A stretch of 55,497 bases of DNA from a virus: positions 1 to 55,497 of IMG/VR virus record IMGVR_UViG_3300047564_004158. One strand, given 5' to 3'. Each line of letters opens with the position of its first letter. The first letter of the stretch is position 1. A program made the position numbers and the translations under genes. Of this stretch, positions 42,950 to 50,586 are shown piece after piece. The notes beneath the pieces were generated by a model, which saw nothing but the letters and a program-made list of their open reading frames with translations, had not been told where the DNA came from and ran no database searches.

Positions 42950-44329
42950 TTATGCGTCCCAGGGTAGATCTGCGGCTGCGTCGTCTTGTTTTAAGTTTTT
43001 CTTTCCGGCTTTTTTAATTGTTTCTTTTTCTTGAGGTTTATCAATACTTTGTGGACTAATTCTAAGGGTTTCCCAGTCTATTGGGCTGGTAAATTTCATC
43101 TCTTTGCCGCCACGAATTTTAGTAGTTTCAAAACTAATAGCGTTGCTGCTTTTGTCATGTGCTTCCATTACTAGTGCAATATCTGCGGCATCTAATATAC
43201 CTTTGGCAAAACGTGCTTCACCAGTTGCATCAATCTGATAAGGGCTTACTAGTACAACTTCATACTTTCTGGCTAAGTTCTTTAGCTTTTTACTAACCTC
43301 AATTTGAGGTTTCCAGTCATACATGTCAGCACCCTCAATTACAATTTGATTTAAGTAGTCTACTACTACAACCTGTAACTTATCACCAAATTTAGCTTTA
43401 GCTTTACCAATATGTAGGTCGATACTGCTAATAGTTAGGTCTCTATCGTCAACAATAATCATTTGATTGTCTGGTTTTAATTGATGATTACGTACTAGTT
43501 GTTCTTCAAATTTAAATCGGTTACGGTGACGTAAAAAGTCTAGTACAGTTTGATCTGATTCTTGGAACATGCCTGCTCTAGCTTTTACCACTTTTAGTAC
43601 TTCATCGTCAGTTAATTTATTTTGTTTTAATCGCTGTAAGTCCACATTTGCTAATATGCTAAGGTTACGTTCCATAACCTCGTAAGCGGTCATCTCAATT
43701 GAGAAATATATAGAACTATTCCCATTCTCATACTGATTAATAAAAATATTACTACTAGTAATACTTTTGCCGCTGCCTCGTTTACCGCCGATGAGTATGA
43801 GTTCTTGTCTAGCCACACCGCCAAGTACAGCATCAAAAGTATTATTAAGTCCCAAGTAAACACGCTCTTTCTCCAAATCATCGGGATGCCTAAATAACAT
43901 CATATCAGCCATAGTAAATACTTTTTCACTGGTATGTGTCTTTTCTTCTATAGTCATAGCTATAGTTGACAAGTTTTCTTTTATTTCATTAGTGTCGTAT
44001 AGTGGCAGTTTATCTACAAATTTATCTAATAATTTTACAGTTTCGTTTTGTGTGTATTGATCTATTAAGGCATCTAATGCTATTTCTGCTGAAACGTCAG
44101 GAACCTCAGTTAAGCGGAGAGTCGCTAACGTCTTAGACGCTGGCCCCTCCCTTAGTGTTAATGCTAGATCATCAAAACTAGGTACCTGATGGTACTTTTC
44201 GTAATGTTTATTGATTGCACTGTAAAGAGAGGAATACGCAGGGTCTAAAAATACTAGTTTGAGCCGTGCCCATAATTCTAGGTTTTGCTCTGCTAGTAGT
44301 TTATTTAAGACTACTGCACTTGTATCCAA
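42950..44329 (-). CDS. DnaB-like replicative helicase
   Basis: Encodes 459 residues. The RecA-like core has Walker A GKRGSGKS (182-189), IYFSIEMTAYEVMERNL (H1a), Walker B VVVDYLNQI (near 320-328), and ALVMEAHDKSSN with EFTTKIRGGKEM near the end (motif H4 region). A helical N-terminal domain (1-130) precedes it. It forms the hexameric fork helicase and acts with the primase coded directly downstream. The two genes abut without a gap. The C-terminal basic tail (KKAGKKNLKQDDAAADLPWDA) may contact partners. Confidence 0.93.
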   Translation of the reverse strand: MDTSAVVLNKLLAEQNLELWARLKLVFLDPAYSSLYSAINKHYEKYHQVPSFDDLALTLREGPASKTLATLRLTEVPDVSAEIALDALIDQYTQNETVKLLDKFVDKLPLYDTNEIKENLSTIAMTIEEKTHTSEKVFTMADMMLFRHPDDLEKERVYLGLNNTFDAVLGGVARQELILIGGKRGSGKSITSSNIFINQYENGNSSIYFSIEMTAYEVMERNLSILANVDLQRLKQNKLTDDEVLKVVKARAGMFQESDQTVLDFLRHRNRFKFEEQLVRNHQLKPDNQMIIVDDRDLTISSIDLHIGKAKAKFGDKLQVVVVDYLNQIVIEGADMYDWKPQIEVSKKLKNLARKYEVVLVSPYQIDATGEARFAKGILDAADIALVMEAHDKSSNAISFETTKIRGGKEMKFTSPIDWETLRISPQSIDKPQEKETIKKAGKKNLKQDDAAADLPWDA

Positions 44330-44331
44330 GT

Positions 44332-44631
44332 TTAACCTACTTTCGATTCATTGTCTATAATTACTTGATCTATAATTTCCGTTACTTTATATAGTACTTC
44401 TTCTCGTAGTCGTTTAATATCTTGTTGATAGCTTGCATCTCGTTCAAATAAGAGACTAAGCTGTTCATGTGTTACTAGTTGCTGTAGGCCAAAGTAAATA
44501 TGGTCATAGGCCATTGTTGACTCAGGCATTACCTCAACTTGTGCTGTACGTCCATAGTTATCAGTAGCTAATTTTACTACTTCTTCTACTGTAAAACTTT
44601 GATTGTCATGATAGGTAATTGTAACTTTCAT
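44332..44631 (-). CDS. Small hypothetical protein upstream of the helicase gene
   Basis: Encodes 99 residues. A short beta start (MKVTITYHDNQSFTVEEVV) is followed by a mostly helical, charged chain (ERDASYQQDIKRLREEVLYK). It is placed two bases before the replicative helicase gene and after a terminator, so it may be the first gene of the helicase-primase-polymerase message, but no promoter with a good -35 box is seen there. Possibly a helicase loader or regulator; this is only a guess from position. Confidence 0.65.
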   Translation of the reverse strand: MKVTITYHDNQSFTVEEVVKLATDNYGRTAQVEVMPESTMAYDHIYFGLQQLVTHEQLSLLFERDASYQQDIKRLREEVLYKVTEIIDQVIIDNESKVG

Positions 44632-44640
44632 ACTGAGCCT

Positions 44641-44680
44641 AAAAGTAAAAAGGCTGGGAGCTTTTTACGTCTCCCAGCCT
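44641..44680 (-). terminator. Rho-independent terminator after the HTH-repeat gene
   Basis: A perfect 10-bp stem (44651-44660 with 44671-44680), loop of 10 bases, followed on the - strand by TTTTACTTTT. It lies downstream of the 249-residue regulator-like gene and should separate its message from the replication genes further along. Confidence 0.88.
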
Positions 44681-44696
44681 GGGTTTTGTTGCTTGT

Positions 44697-45446
44697 TTAA
44701 GCAGCTTTGGCTTCTGCCTTAGCACGCTTAGCAGCACCATCATAGTCTGCAACTTTAATACCACGACGGGTTAAAAGTGTCTTAAGACCACGCTCTGTTT
44801 TATCAACAGCAGCTGCAATTTCTGCAACAGTCATTTGATGAATCTTGCTACCTAGTTGGGTAACTGGATCAACATTCTCTTTTGCATAGCTGTTCTTTTG
44901 TGCAGGAATCTTAGCAATTTGACCCTTGCGAGTAAGGCTAAGAGCTTTACCACGAACACTTGCTACAGTCTTATTAAGTGCTGCGGCAATATCCTCAATA
45001 AAGGCACCTTTTTCAGCCATTGCAATAAACTTGGCTTCTTCGGCATCAGTATATGTACGGGCAACCTCAACTTTTTCAGCAGGCTTTACACTACCAGTAA
45101 GCTCAAGTGCTAAAAGCTTACCTTGAATCTGCTTGGCAGTAAACTTGCCATCCATGAATTCTTCGGCGATTTGTTTGTAGGTAAGTTCGCCAGTGTTGCT
45201 AATAACAAACTCAGCAAGCTCAGCTCCCTCATCTTCAGTAAAGGCACTAGTTTTTTCTTTGGCCATACTAGCAACTTCTACCTCAAGTTGACGTAGTTTG
45301 CTAGCAACGCTACGAGCAGTAAAATCTGCGCCAAGTGATTCAGCAGCATGTTCAACAGTAGCGGCACTAACAGGACGCTGGCTACCAACAAGTTTCATAA
45401 GTTGGTCAACAGTAGCGTCAGACCATTTTTTGGCTTTTTCAGTCAT
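44697..45446 (-). CDS. Putative DNA-binding protein with repeated HTH-like units
   Basis: Encodes 249 residues, rich in Ala, Lys and Glu. Several ~45-60-residue helical units look related: DFTARSVASKLRQLEVEV, KFTAKQIQGKLLALELTG and AALNKTVASVRGKALSLTRKG share a T-x-x-(S/Q)-(V/I)-x-x-K-x-x-x-L pattern typical of a recognition helix in Myb/SANT- or SinR-like HTH. A final unit (VAEIAAAVDKTERGLKTLLTRRGIK) and a basic tail follow. Three to four tandem HTHs suggest a phage regulator or nucleoid-like protein. It overlaps the ligase second half by 8 bases and has its own terminator. Confidence 0.7.
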   Translation of the reverse strand: MTEKAKKWSDATVDQLMKLVGSQRPVSAATVEHAAESLGADFTARSVASKLRQLEVEVASMAKEKTSAFTEDEGAELAEFVISNTGELTYKQIAEEFMDGKFTAKQIQGKLLALELTGSVKPAEKVEVARTYTDAEEAKFIAMAEKGAFIEDIAAALNKTVASVRGKALSLTRKGQIAKIPAQKNSYAKENVDPVTQLGSKIHQMTVAEIAAAVDKTERGLKTLLTRRGIKVADYDGAAKRAKAEAKAA

Positions 45447-46203
45447 TTATATGTTCTCTTAAAAAAGTATTTAAGTTTGTGATGATTTTTATGCCGAGTT
45501 GTTCGGCTTTTTTACGTTTTGTACTACTTTTATCTTCTTCGTCAACCAAATAATCCGTAGTTTTAGTTACAGTTTCGCTGATACGAAATCCGTGATCTGT
45601 TAGTTGCTTGTAGGCTTCGGCTTTAGTTTTATAAGAAGATAGTTTGCCTGTAATACATACTGTTTTACCACTAGTATTTACAACAGGCGTTTCACTGCGA
45701 AATGAAAAAGGTAAAAACTCTCGCATTTCTTGGAAATCTAGTTCAAGCCAGTTAAGTAGGTTTTCTGTTACTTTGTCACCTAGTCCGGCTTGTTTGCAGG
45801 TTTCTAAGCTAATTTCATCAATATGATTTACTATGCTAGCGATCTTACCACTAGCTGTTGAACCAACTAGTGGAATACTAAAACTGGCAAGTACTTGATT
45901 TAGTGGGGCACTGCGACTCTTGTCAATTTCACTGATAAGTTTTTCAGCAGTTTTAATACTGCCTAGTTGACTAGCAACTTCATCAAGCTCTAGATAATAG
46001 AGTTCAGTAATATCAGCTAAACCTAACTTTTCAATAGTTTTTGCACCCATACCCTTGATACCCATACTTTTGCAAAAGTGTTCTACACGCTTGCTAAGTT
46101 GAGCATCACATGCTTGGTTGCGACAAAACAATTGATCGTTGACCAATTCAAGTTTGTAGTTACAACATGGACAATGTGTGGGTATTTCAATCTTCATATT
46201 CAT
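45439..46203 (-). CDS. NAD-dependent DNA ligase, C-terminal subunit (zinc finger, HhH, BRCT)
   Basis: Encodes 254 residues equal to the C-terminal part of LigA. A four-Cys zinc finger (CPCC...CRNQAC, residues 11-32) is followed by helix-hairpin-helix units (CKSMGIKGMGAKTIEKLG; NEEISLETCKQAGLGD-like region) and a BRCT domain (~173-254, GKTVCITGKLSSYKTKAE). The catalytic part is a separate gene 80 bases upstream. It contains no adenylation Lys and cannot ligate alone. T5 phage likewise codes its ligase as two subunits. A sigma-70 promoter precedes this gene, so subunit amounts can be set independently. Confidence 0.9.
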   Translation of the reverse strand: MNMKIEIPTHCPCCNYKLELVNDQLFCRNQACDAQLSKRVEHFCKSMGIKGMGAKTIEKLGLADITELYYLELDEVASQLGSIKTAEKLISEIDKSRSAPLNQVLASFSIPLVGSTASGKIASIVNHIDEISLETCKQAGLGDKVTENLLNWLELDFQEMREFLPFSFRSETPVVNTSGKTVCITGKLSSYKTKAEAYKQLTDHGFRISETVTKTTDYLVDEEDKSSTKRKKAEQLGIKIITNLNTFLREHIND

Positions 46204-46221
46204 TTTTTAACTTAAGATATT

Positions 46222-46250
46222 ATTATACAGTATTGACTAAGTTGTTACAA
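46222..46250 (-). promoter_or_regulatory. Sigma-70 promoter of the ligase C-terminal subunit gene
   Basis: TTGTAA (four of six) and TATAAT, 17 bases apart on the - strand, in the 79-base gap between ligase halves. The expected transcript starts about 12 bases before the ATG, leaving little room for a ribosome site. Confidence 0.8.
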
Positions 46251-46282
46251 GCTAAAATTTTTGTTGCCTGGGCTAATAAAAT

Positions 46283-47239
46283 TTATGCATCAACTTTGTG
46301 CAGTATACAAGGAATAATTTCACCTGCACGTGCTACAGCTACTGTGTCGCCTATTCTAAGGTCAAGGGCTTCAATAAAACCTGGATTATTTAGTGTAGCT
46401 CTGCTGACCAGTGCATCTCCAATTTTAACTGGTTCTAAGATGGCCACTGGGGTAACTTTACCACTTTTGCCTACTTGCCACTCTACTGCTAGCAGTTTAG
46501 TTTCTACATGCTGTGCACGCTCTTTGCGAGCATAAGCACCACGCGGATGTTTGCTAGTATAACCCATCTGCTCAAATTGATGGTTATTGTTTAGTCTAAC
46601 AACAATACCATCACTGGGATAAATCTTGGCAAGTTCAGGTTCTAGTACAGTATTAAAGCCTAGTTGTTTAAGCACACGCATATCACCAGACCAAGTTGGA
46701 TCTAGGTTTGGTGTTATTTGATAGGCAAAGAATTCAATAGCTCTAGTTTTGAACTCCTGCAAATCTTTAAGATTTAAGCTGCCTGCTGCATAGTTGCGGC
46801 TATTTTCTACATGCAGTGGAGCTACAATCTCACCAGTGATTTGTACAGTTACATTACCAAGATTAATACGCAGTGGTACTAGACCACCGTGTTCATACAT
46901 CTTGTCTGTAATAACTTGACCCTCGATACCATCACCACGAGTAAGTGCCTGCACTAGTACACCGTCTACGTACAGCAGGCTAATAGCCGCACCATCTAAC
47001 TTAATACTAGTAGTAATGTCTAGGCCTGCTAGTGGATCACTTTTGCCTTCATCTTCATAGAACTTTTGCAAGCTGTACATAGGATACTTGTGCTTGGCTT
47101 TTTTGCCGTGTACTGCTGCACCAACTTTGTTATAGCCGCAACCCTCTGCTAGCATGTCAAACATGAAGTCTGGAATAGTGGGCGTACCTTGATAGTAGGC
47201 CTCACTTGCTTTGTCTAATAGTTTATGTAATTTATTCAT
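46283..47239 (-). CDS. ligA: NAD-dependent DNA ligase, N-terminal catalytic subunit (adenylation and OB)
   Basis: Encodes 318 residues equal to the front part of LigA. A shortened Ia domain, which binds NMN of NAD+, shows YYQGTPTIPDFMFDML. The nucleotidyltransferase domain follows with the adenylated Lys80 in KLDG (80-83), then GDGIEGQVIT, EIVAPL, SDGIVVRLN and KVTPVAILEP of the OB fold, ending VARAGEIIPCILHKVDA, exactly where the OB fold ends in LigA. The zinc finger, HhH and BRCT are in the next gene. Together they should seal nicks with NAD+. A promoter ends only seven bases before the ATG. Confidence 0.92.
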   Translation of the reverse strand: MNKLHKLLDKASEAYYQGTPTIPDFMFDMLAEGCGYNKVGAAVHGKKAKHKYPMYSLQKFYEDEGKSDPLAGLDITTSIKLDGAAISLLYVDGVLVQALTRGDGIEGQVITDKMYEHGGLVPLRINLGNVTVQITGEIVAPLHVENSRNYAAGSLNLKDLQEFKTRAIEFFAYQITPNLDPTWSGDMRVLKQLGFNTVLEPELAKIYPSDGIVVRLNNNHQFEQMGYTSKHPRGAYARKERAQHVETKLLAVEWQVGKSGKVTPVAILEPVKIGDALVSRATLNNPGFIEALDLRIGDTVAVARAGEIIPCILHKVDA

Positions 47240-47246
47240 AAATAAT

Positions 47247-47275
47247 ATTATAGCAGTTTAGGGTCTTTGATTCAA
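47247..47275 (-). promoter_or_regulatory. Sigma-70 promoter of the ligase catalytic subunit gene, possibly leaderless
   Basis: TTGAAT (four of six) and TATAAT with TGn extension, 17 bases apart on the - strand. Seven bases separate the -10 box from the ligA ATG, so transcription should start at or within a base of the ATG; no ribosome site is present between them. Confidence 0.8.
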
Positions 47276-47276
47276 G

Positions 47277-47558
47277 TTATTTTTTTACAATCTCGTCGTA
47301 GAAGAACTTAATCACTTCTTCGCCTTCAGCCTTGGCACAAATATCTAGTAATCCATAGAGTAAGCTATGTATATTTTCTATACTAGCCGGTATACTTATT
47401 CCTTCTCTAGATGCTTGCCAATCTCCTTCATAAGTAAGAAAATATTTGCGTAACTGTATATAAGTAACATCTCTAAAATCGTTTATAACTAAACGTACCT
47501 GAAAACCTTTTTCTAGGTTTTCCTCTATTAATCTTTCGTAGAGTATATTACTGTCCAC
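47277..47558 (-). CDS. Hypothetical acidic protein
   Basis: Encodes 93 residues from a GTG start with AAGAGA upstream. It looks alpha/beta: NILYERLIEENLEKGFQVRL, VINDFRDVTYIQLRKYFLTY, ending ICAKAEGEEVIKFFYDEIVKK. It is coded 2 bases after the TPR-like gene, and its 3' end overlaps no gene but lies at the ligA promoter. Function unknown; it belongs to the same transcription unit as the GH130-like protein. Confidence 0.62.
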   Translation of the reverse strand: MDSNILYERLIEENLEKGFQVRLVINDFRDVTYIQLRKYFLTYEGDWQASREGISIPASIENIHSLLYGLLDICAKAEGEEVIKFFYDEIVKK

Positions 47559-47560
47559 GG

Positions 47561-48133
47561 CTATCTCTTATAAATAATATTTAAGTTGTTGCCAATTGCT
47601 GTTAAGTAACCTTGATCTAAAACATTAAAGTACTTGCTTACAAGTTCTTTATGTAGTTCTCTGGCTTCGCTACATTTACCCCACCACCAAGCAGCTATAG
47701 CTTTTTGGAATAACAGTCCATGACGTCCAGGATATTCTGTTAAATTAATGTGGTGTGGGTCTTTATCACCAGTAGTTAGTACTAAACCTAAATTAGCATA
47801 GGTATAGCTAGGAATCCATTCTTGGCTCCACTCATGATTTCTAGCCATAAAGTAGTAGGCTTCTGGCCTGTAAGGACATATATTAATAGCATGACTAAAA
47901 AGTGTTCGAACAGTATGACGTCTATTACCAGGAACTTCTAGGCAGCGTCCTGCTTTTAACAAACAATAGTATTGTACATCAAGTATTTCTGTTCGTTCTG
48001 CTGCGCGTAAGTAAAAAGATAATGCACCTGCAAACTGCCCACTATTAAAGTAGTAGTCTGCAATTTGCATATTATTTACACTGTTTTCTGTATCTGCAGC
48101 ATATATTTGTAGCAGTGTAGTTATGTCGTGCAT
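47561..48133 (-). CDS. TPR-like helical-repeat protein
   Basis: Encodes 190 residues from the ATG at 48133, which has GGA about 6 bases upstream and overlaps the upstream gene by 13 bases; a longer reading would overlap by 58. Repeats with TPR spacing are visible: AYFSGQFAGALSFYLRAAER-like unit (NNMQIADYYFNSGQFAGALS), YYCLLKAGRCLEVPGNRRHT, YRPEAYYFMARNHEWSQEW, and KAIAAWWWGKCSEARELH. The W-W-W cluster and Tyr-rich helices suggest a protein- or glycan-binding scaffold. It is coupled to the GH130-like gene, implying joint function. Confidence 0.7.
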   Translation of the reverse strand: MHDITTLLQIYAADTENSVNNMQIADYYFNSGQFAGALSFYLRAAERTEILDVQYYCLLKAGRCLEVPGNRRHTVRTLFSHAINICPYRPEAYYFMARNHEWSQEWIPSYTYANLGLVLTTGDKDPHHINLTEYPGRHGLLFQKAIAAWWWGKCSEARELHKELVSKYFNVLDQGYLTAIGNNLNIIYKR

Positions 48134-49110
48134 ATATCTTCCATAAGTTTGGCAGGTACTTTTAGTACAAACGAACAATTATCCTGAAATCCAAACGTTA
48201 ATATAAAATTATTGTCCAACTTAGTCATACCAGTACAAAATTCTATATCAGCATTTAAAAAACTAAATTCAGGCGTCCACTTGTGTACATTCCAATCATT
48301 GTCCCAGAATATAAAACAATGTCTATATACAGCATTTTTTGCACCAATTTCTGAACGAAATAAATTTACAGTGTGTACACAAGCAAAACTGTAGCGGTCA
48401 TTTAATCTAATTACTTGTGAACCACCACGAAAGTCTTTGTAAAAATATGTATAAGTACCCATAAAAGTACTTTTAGTTTTATTAGTTTCTAAATCTACTT
48501 TAACAATTTCTGATGGGTTACACCACTTCATATAGTGAAATGGCATCTCCTCGATGGGCATCCAGTTCTTTTCACAATAACTATTATCATCACCTGTAGA
48601 TGCAATTCTAAATCTTGAAAACTCTTTTGCACTGTCATTAGTTACTTCTATGCCAGATAACTCCATACGGCCCTGACCATGTGGAGTAGTATCTCTGCGA
48701 ACACCAGTAGCATAAAGAGTATTGTTCCATCTAACTAATCTAACATCTTCTAAACCTACAAATTCCCATATAGGTTTTACATCTAGTTTACTAGTATCTA
48801 TTTTTAATACTTTTTGTGTTTGTAGCGTATTGCGATCTAATTCGCTTAAATAATTAGTAGTTGTTAGGGTCATATCATTTTCAGGATTTAAATATGATAG
48901 AGGACCCCACTGTGAATCAAACTTACACTTTTCAGCGTGATATAGTGTATACTGACAATGTCTAATATTTACTAGCAACTTGTCTAGCATCTTATCATAA
49001 TATACGGACGGATTAAAAATTCCTGTTCCATTAGTATACTTAAAATCTAGGAATAATGGCTGAATACTGCCGCCATTATCTAGCACTAACTTTACAAAAT
49101 TTTGTTGCAT
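48121..49110 (-). CDS. Five-bladed propeller protein, GH130/GH43-like glycoside enzyme
   Basis: Encodes 329 residues. The pattern matches five-bladed propeller glycosidases or phosphorylases: FNPSVYYDKMLDKLLVNIRH at the start of blade one, ENDMTLTTTNYL, GLEDVRLVRWNNTLYATGV (the classic E-D-x-R of GH130), MKWCNPSEIVKVD, GGSQVIRLNDRYSFACVH and EFCTGMTKLDNNFILTFG. These are mostly known for mannoside phosphorolysis, but the phage version might trim or build host or virion glycans. It may also be a non-catalytic binder. It is coupled to the TPR-like gene. Confidence 0.78.
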   Translation of the reverse strand: MQQNFVKLVLDNGGSIQPLFLDFKYTNGTGIFNPSVYYDKMLDKLLVNIRHCQYTLYHAEKCKFDSQWGPLSYLNPENDMTLTTTNYLSELDRNTLQTQKVLKIDTSKLDVKPIWEFVGLEDVRLVRWNNTLYATGVRRDTTPHGQGRMELSGIEVTNDSAKEFSRFRIASTGDDNSYCEKNWMPIEEMPFHYMKWCNPSEIVKVDLETNKTKSTFMGTYTYFYKDFRGGSQVIRLNDRYSFACVHTVNLFRSEIGAKNAVYRHCFIFWDNDWNVHKWTPEFSFLNADIEFCTGMTKLDNNFILTFGFQDNCSFVLKVPAKLMEDICTT

Positions 49111-49112
49111 AT

Positions 49113-49286
49113 TTACTTACCACAAATTAGCATAATATCAGTAGCGCTATAACGCTCCTTCATACCTAGCTCAATGCAACTTTGTTTTTGTGCGTAACTA
49201 CCTGCCATAGGTGCGCCAATTATTAATACAAAAGCTACTACAAAAATTATTACTCCAATTGCGCCTTCTTTAAAGGTATTACTCAT
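49113..49286 (-). CDS. Small single-pass membrane protein
   Basis: Encodes 57 residues from the ATG that overlaps the upstream stop (ATGA) and has GGAG seven bases upstream. One membrane segment (GAIGVIIFVVAFVLIIGAPM) is followed by a short polar part with two Cys (QKQSCIELGMKERY; IMLICGK). No homology recognised. It is coupled to the upstream HTH-like gene. Possible roles range from membrane anchoring to superinfection exclusion; none is shown. Confidence 0.65.
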   Translation of the reverse strand: MSNTFKEGAIGVIIFVVAFVLIIGAPMAGSYAQKQSCIELGMKERYSATDIMLICGK

Positions 49287-49906
49287 ACCTGTACTCCAAG
49301 TTCTCGGATTTGTTCTAAACTGGCTAATTCGTAAGCAGGCTGCCAACAATACTGTTTTTGCTTTTCGTCCATTAACCACATATGATAAATCCATCCATGT
49401 TTCTCCGACAGTTTTTCACTGTATATTTTTGCCAGCGATAAATATCTGGCACTCCACACTGTTTCTCCAACAGCAAACTTATCACGAGCAGCTCCATCTG
49501 GTATAAGCTGCGGATTAAAGTAAGTTTGTCCAGGCACTCGTAGCGGAACACTATACTCATCTAATACTTGTTTGATGATAGTTACGCCACGATATGTGCT
49601 TTTAGTAATTGCATCAATAGTAGCACCACTAAGATATTCTTGAATAATAAATATCTTCTCATCCTTAGTAACAGCCTTGCCACGTAGTTTAGCACGTTGT
49701 TCCGCAGTTCTACGTTGACGTTCCTTAAACTGCTCTAATATTGTAGCAAGTCTAGTAGTATTATATGTCATGCCAAGCATCTGACATGCATCTTTTTTAG
49801 TAATTGGTTTTTTACCTTCTTCAGGTTCTAGCAATCTAATTACACGACTAAGATTGCTGTCTGTCATCTTTTCTTCTTCAAGCTCAGTCCTGCGTTTTCT
49901 TGCCAC
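49283..49906 (-). CDS. HTH DNA-binding protein, putative regulator
   Basis: Encodes 207 residues. The N terminus is very basic and acidic by turns (MARKRRTELEEEKMTD). A helix-turn-helix is likely in KPITKKDACQMLGMTYNTTR, and another in EYLSGATIDAITKSTYRGVT. The C-terminal half is Trp/Tyr-rich (KHGWIYHMWLMDEKQKQYCW). A terminator lies just upstream, before its start region, so a promoter should lie between, but I see no clear -35/-10 pair. It may be a phage transcription factor. Confidence 0.65.
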   Translation of the reverse strand: MARKRRTELEEEKMTDSNLSRVIRLLEPEEGKKPITKKDACQMLGMTYNTTRLATILEQFKERQRRTAEQRAKLRGKAVTKDEKIFIIQEYLSGATIDAITKSTYRGVTIIKQVLDEYSVPLRVPGQTYFNPQLIPDGAARDKFAVGETVWSARYLSLAKIYSEKLSEKHGWIYHMWLMDEKQKQYCWQPAYELASLEQIRELGVQV

Positions 49907-49921
49907 TAGATTCTCCAGAAG

Positions 49922-49943
49922 TAAAAGGCGGCACTAGGCCGCC
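49922..49943 (-). terminator. Rho-independent terminator after the 124-residue HTH gene
   Basis: A 6-bp all-GC stem (49927-49932 with 49938-49943), 5-base loop ACTAG, and TTTT on the - strand after it. It should end the message coming from the 49948-50851 genes. Confidence 0.78.
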
Positions 49944-49947
49944 ACAA

Positions 49948-50322
49948 TTATGCTGCTTTTAAGACACTAGCAAAGTAAACTGCGGCTTTGCCGGTAAGTT
50001 TGCCAAGGATGTCGTCATCAATAGGACCTCCCTTAGCCTCAATCGCGGCTTTGAGTGCTGCAATCGAATCTTCTTTTGACACGCGTTTAGTACCTTCGCC
50101 TGACGAAGTTTTAGTTGTCTTAGCTGAACCGGCACTGGAGTCTTTCTTAACATATACTCCAGCTTGAACAAGCACCATACGTACGCCGTTTGGTGACATT
50201 TCAATTTCCTCTGCAATATCTTTGATGATTTCAGTTGAACTTTCAGGAGTTGGGCCTGCCTGCTCATACATTTCAATAACTTTAGCTTTGAGTTCATCTG
50301 TCCATGCGCTTTGGGTTGCCAT
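49948..50322 (-). CDS. Small HTH-containing DNA-binding protein
   Basis: Encodes 124 residues. The N-terminal part fits a transposase-like or sigma-like helix-turn-helix: WTDELKAKVIEMYEQAGPTP, TEIIKDIAEEIEMSPNGVRM. It continues with a Lys/Ser/Thr linker (SSAGSAKTTKTSSGEGTKRV) and a helical C-terminal domain (DSIAALKAAIEAKGGPIDDD). The resemblance to the N-terminal unit of the 249-residue HTH-repeat protein suggests a common origin. It probably binds DNA during early infection. Confidence 0.72.
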   Translation of the reverse strand: MATQSAWTDELKAKVIEMYEQAGPTPESSTEIIKDIAEEIEMSPNGVRMVLVQAGVYVKKDSSAGSAKTTKTSSGEGTKRVSKEDSIAALKAAIEAKGGPIDDDILGKLTGKAAVYFASVLKAA

Positions 50323-50337
50323 AGTTGTAATTATCCT

Positions 50338-50586
50338 TTAGTGTATATTTGGGTTTTGTTTGGGGTTAAGTGTTTCTATTAAATCGCGTTCTAATAGCTT
50401 ATGATACATTGCTTCATTACTGGCAACTAACATATATAGTAGTGAGCTTGGAATTAAACTTTCTGGCAACTCATCTAGGCTTTTGCCGTTTTCAAAACAC
50501 AGTTGCTCTAGTTTAGTTCTTAACTCTATACCATACTTTACTGTTTCATGAATTTGAATACTGTCCCATATTCTAAATTTAGACAT
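50338..50586 (-). CDS. Hypothetical helical protein
   Basis: Encodes 82 residues with a helical pattern (IHETVKYGIELRTKLEQLCF; LLYMLVASNEAMYHKLLERD). Its start overlaps the upstream gene by 8 bases. It lies in a short early operon with a strong promoter, alongside the HTH gene. No family recognised. Confidence 0.65.
   Translation of the reverse strand: MSKFRIWDSIQIHETVKYGIELRTKLEQLCFENGKSLDELPESLIPSSLLYMLVASNEAMYHKLLERDLIETLNPKQNPNIH

Noticed and set aside
45439-47239. A frameshift or sequencing error as the cause of the split ligase
   Set aside because: The halves are separated by about 80 bases with a promoter, the second has its own ATG, and the break matches a domain border.
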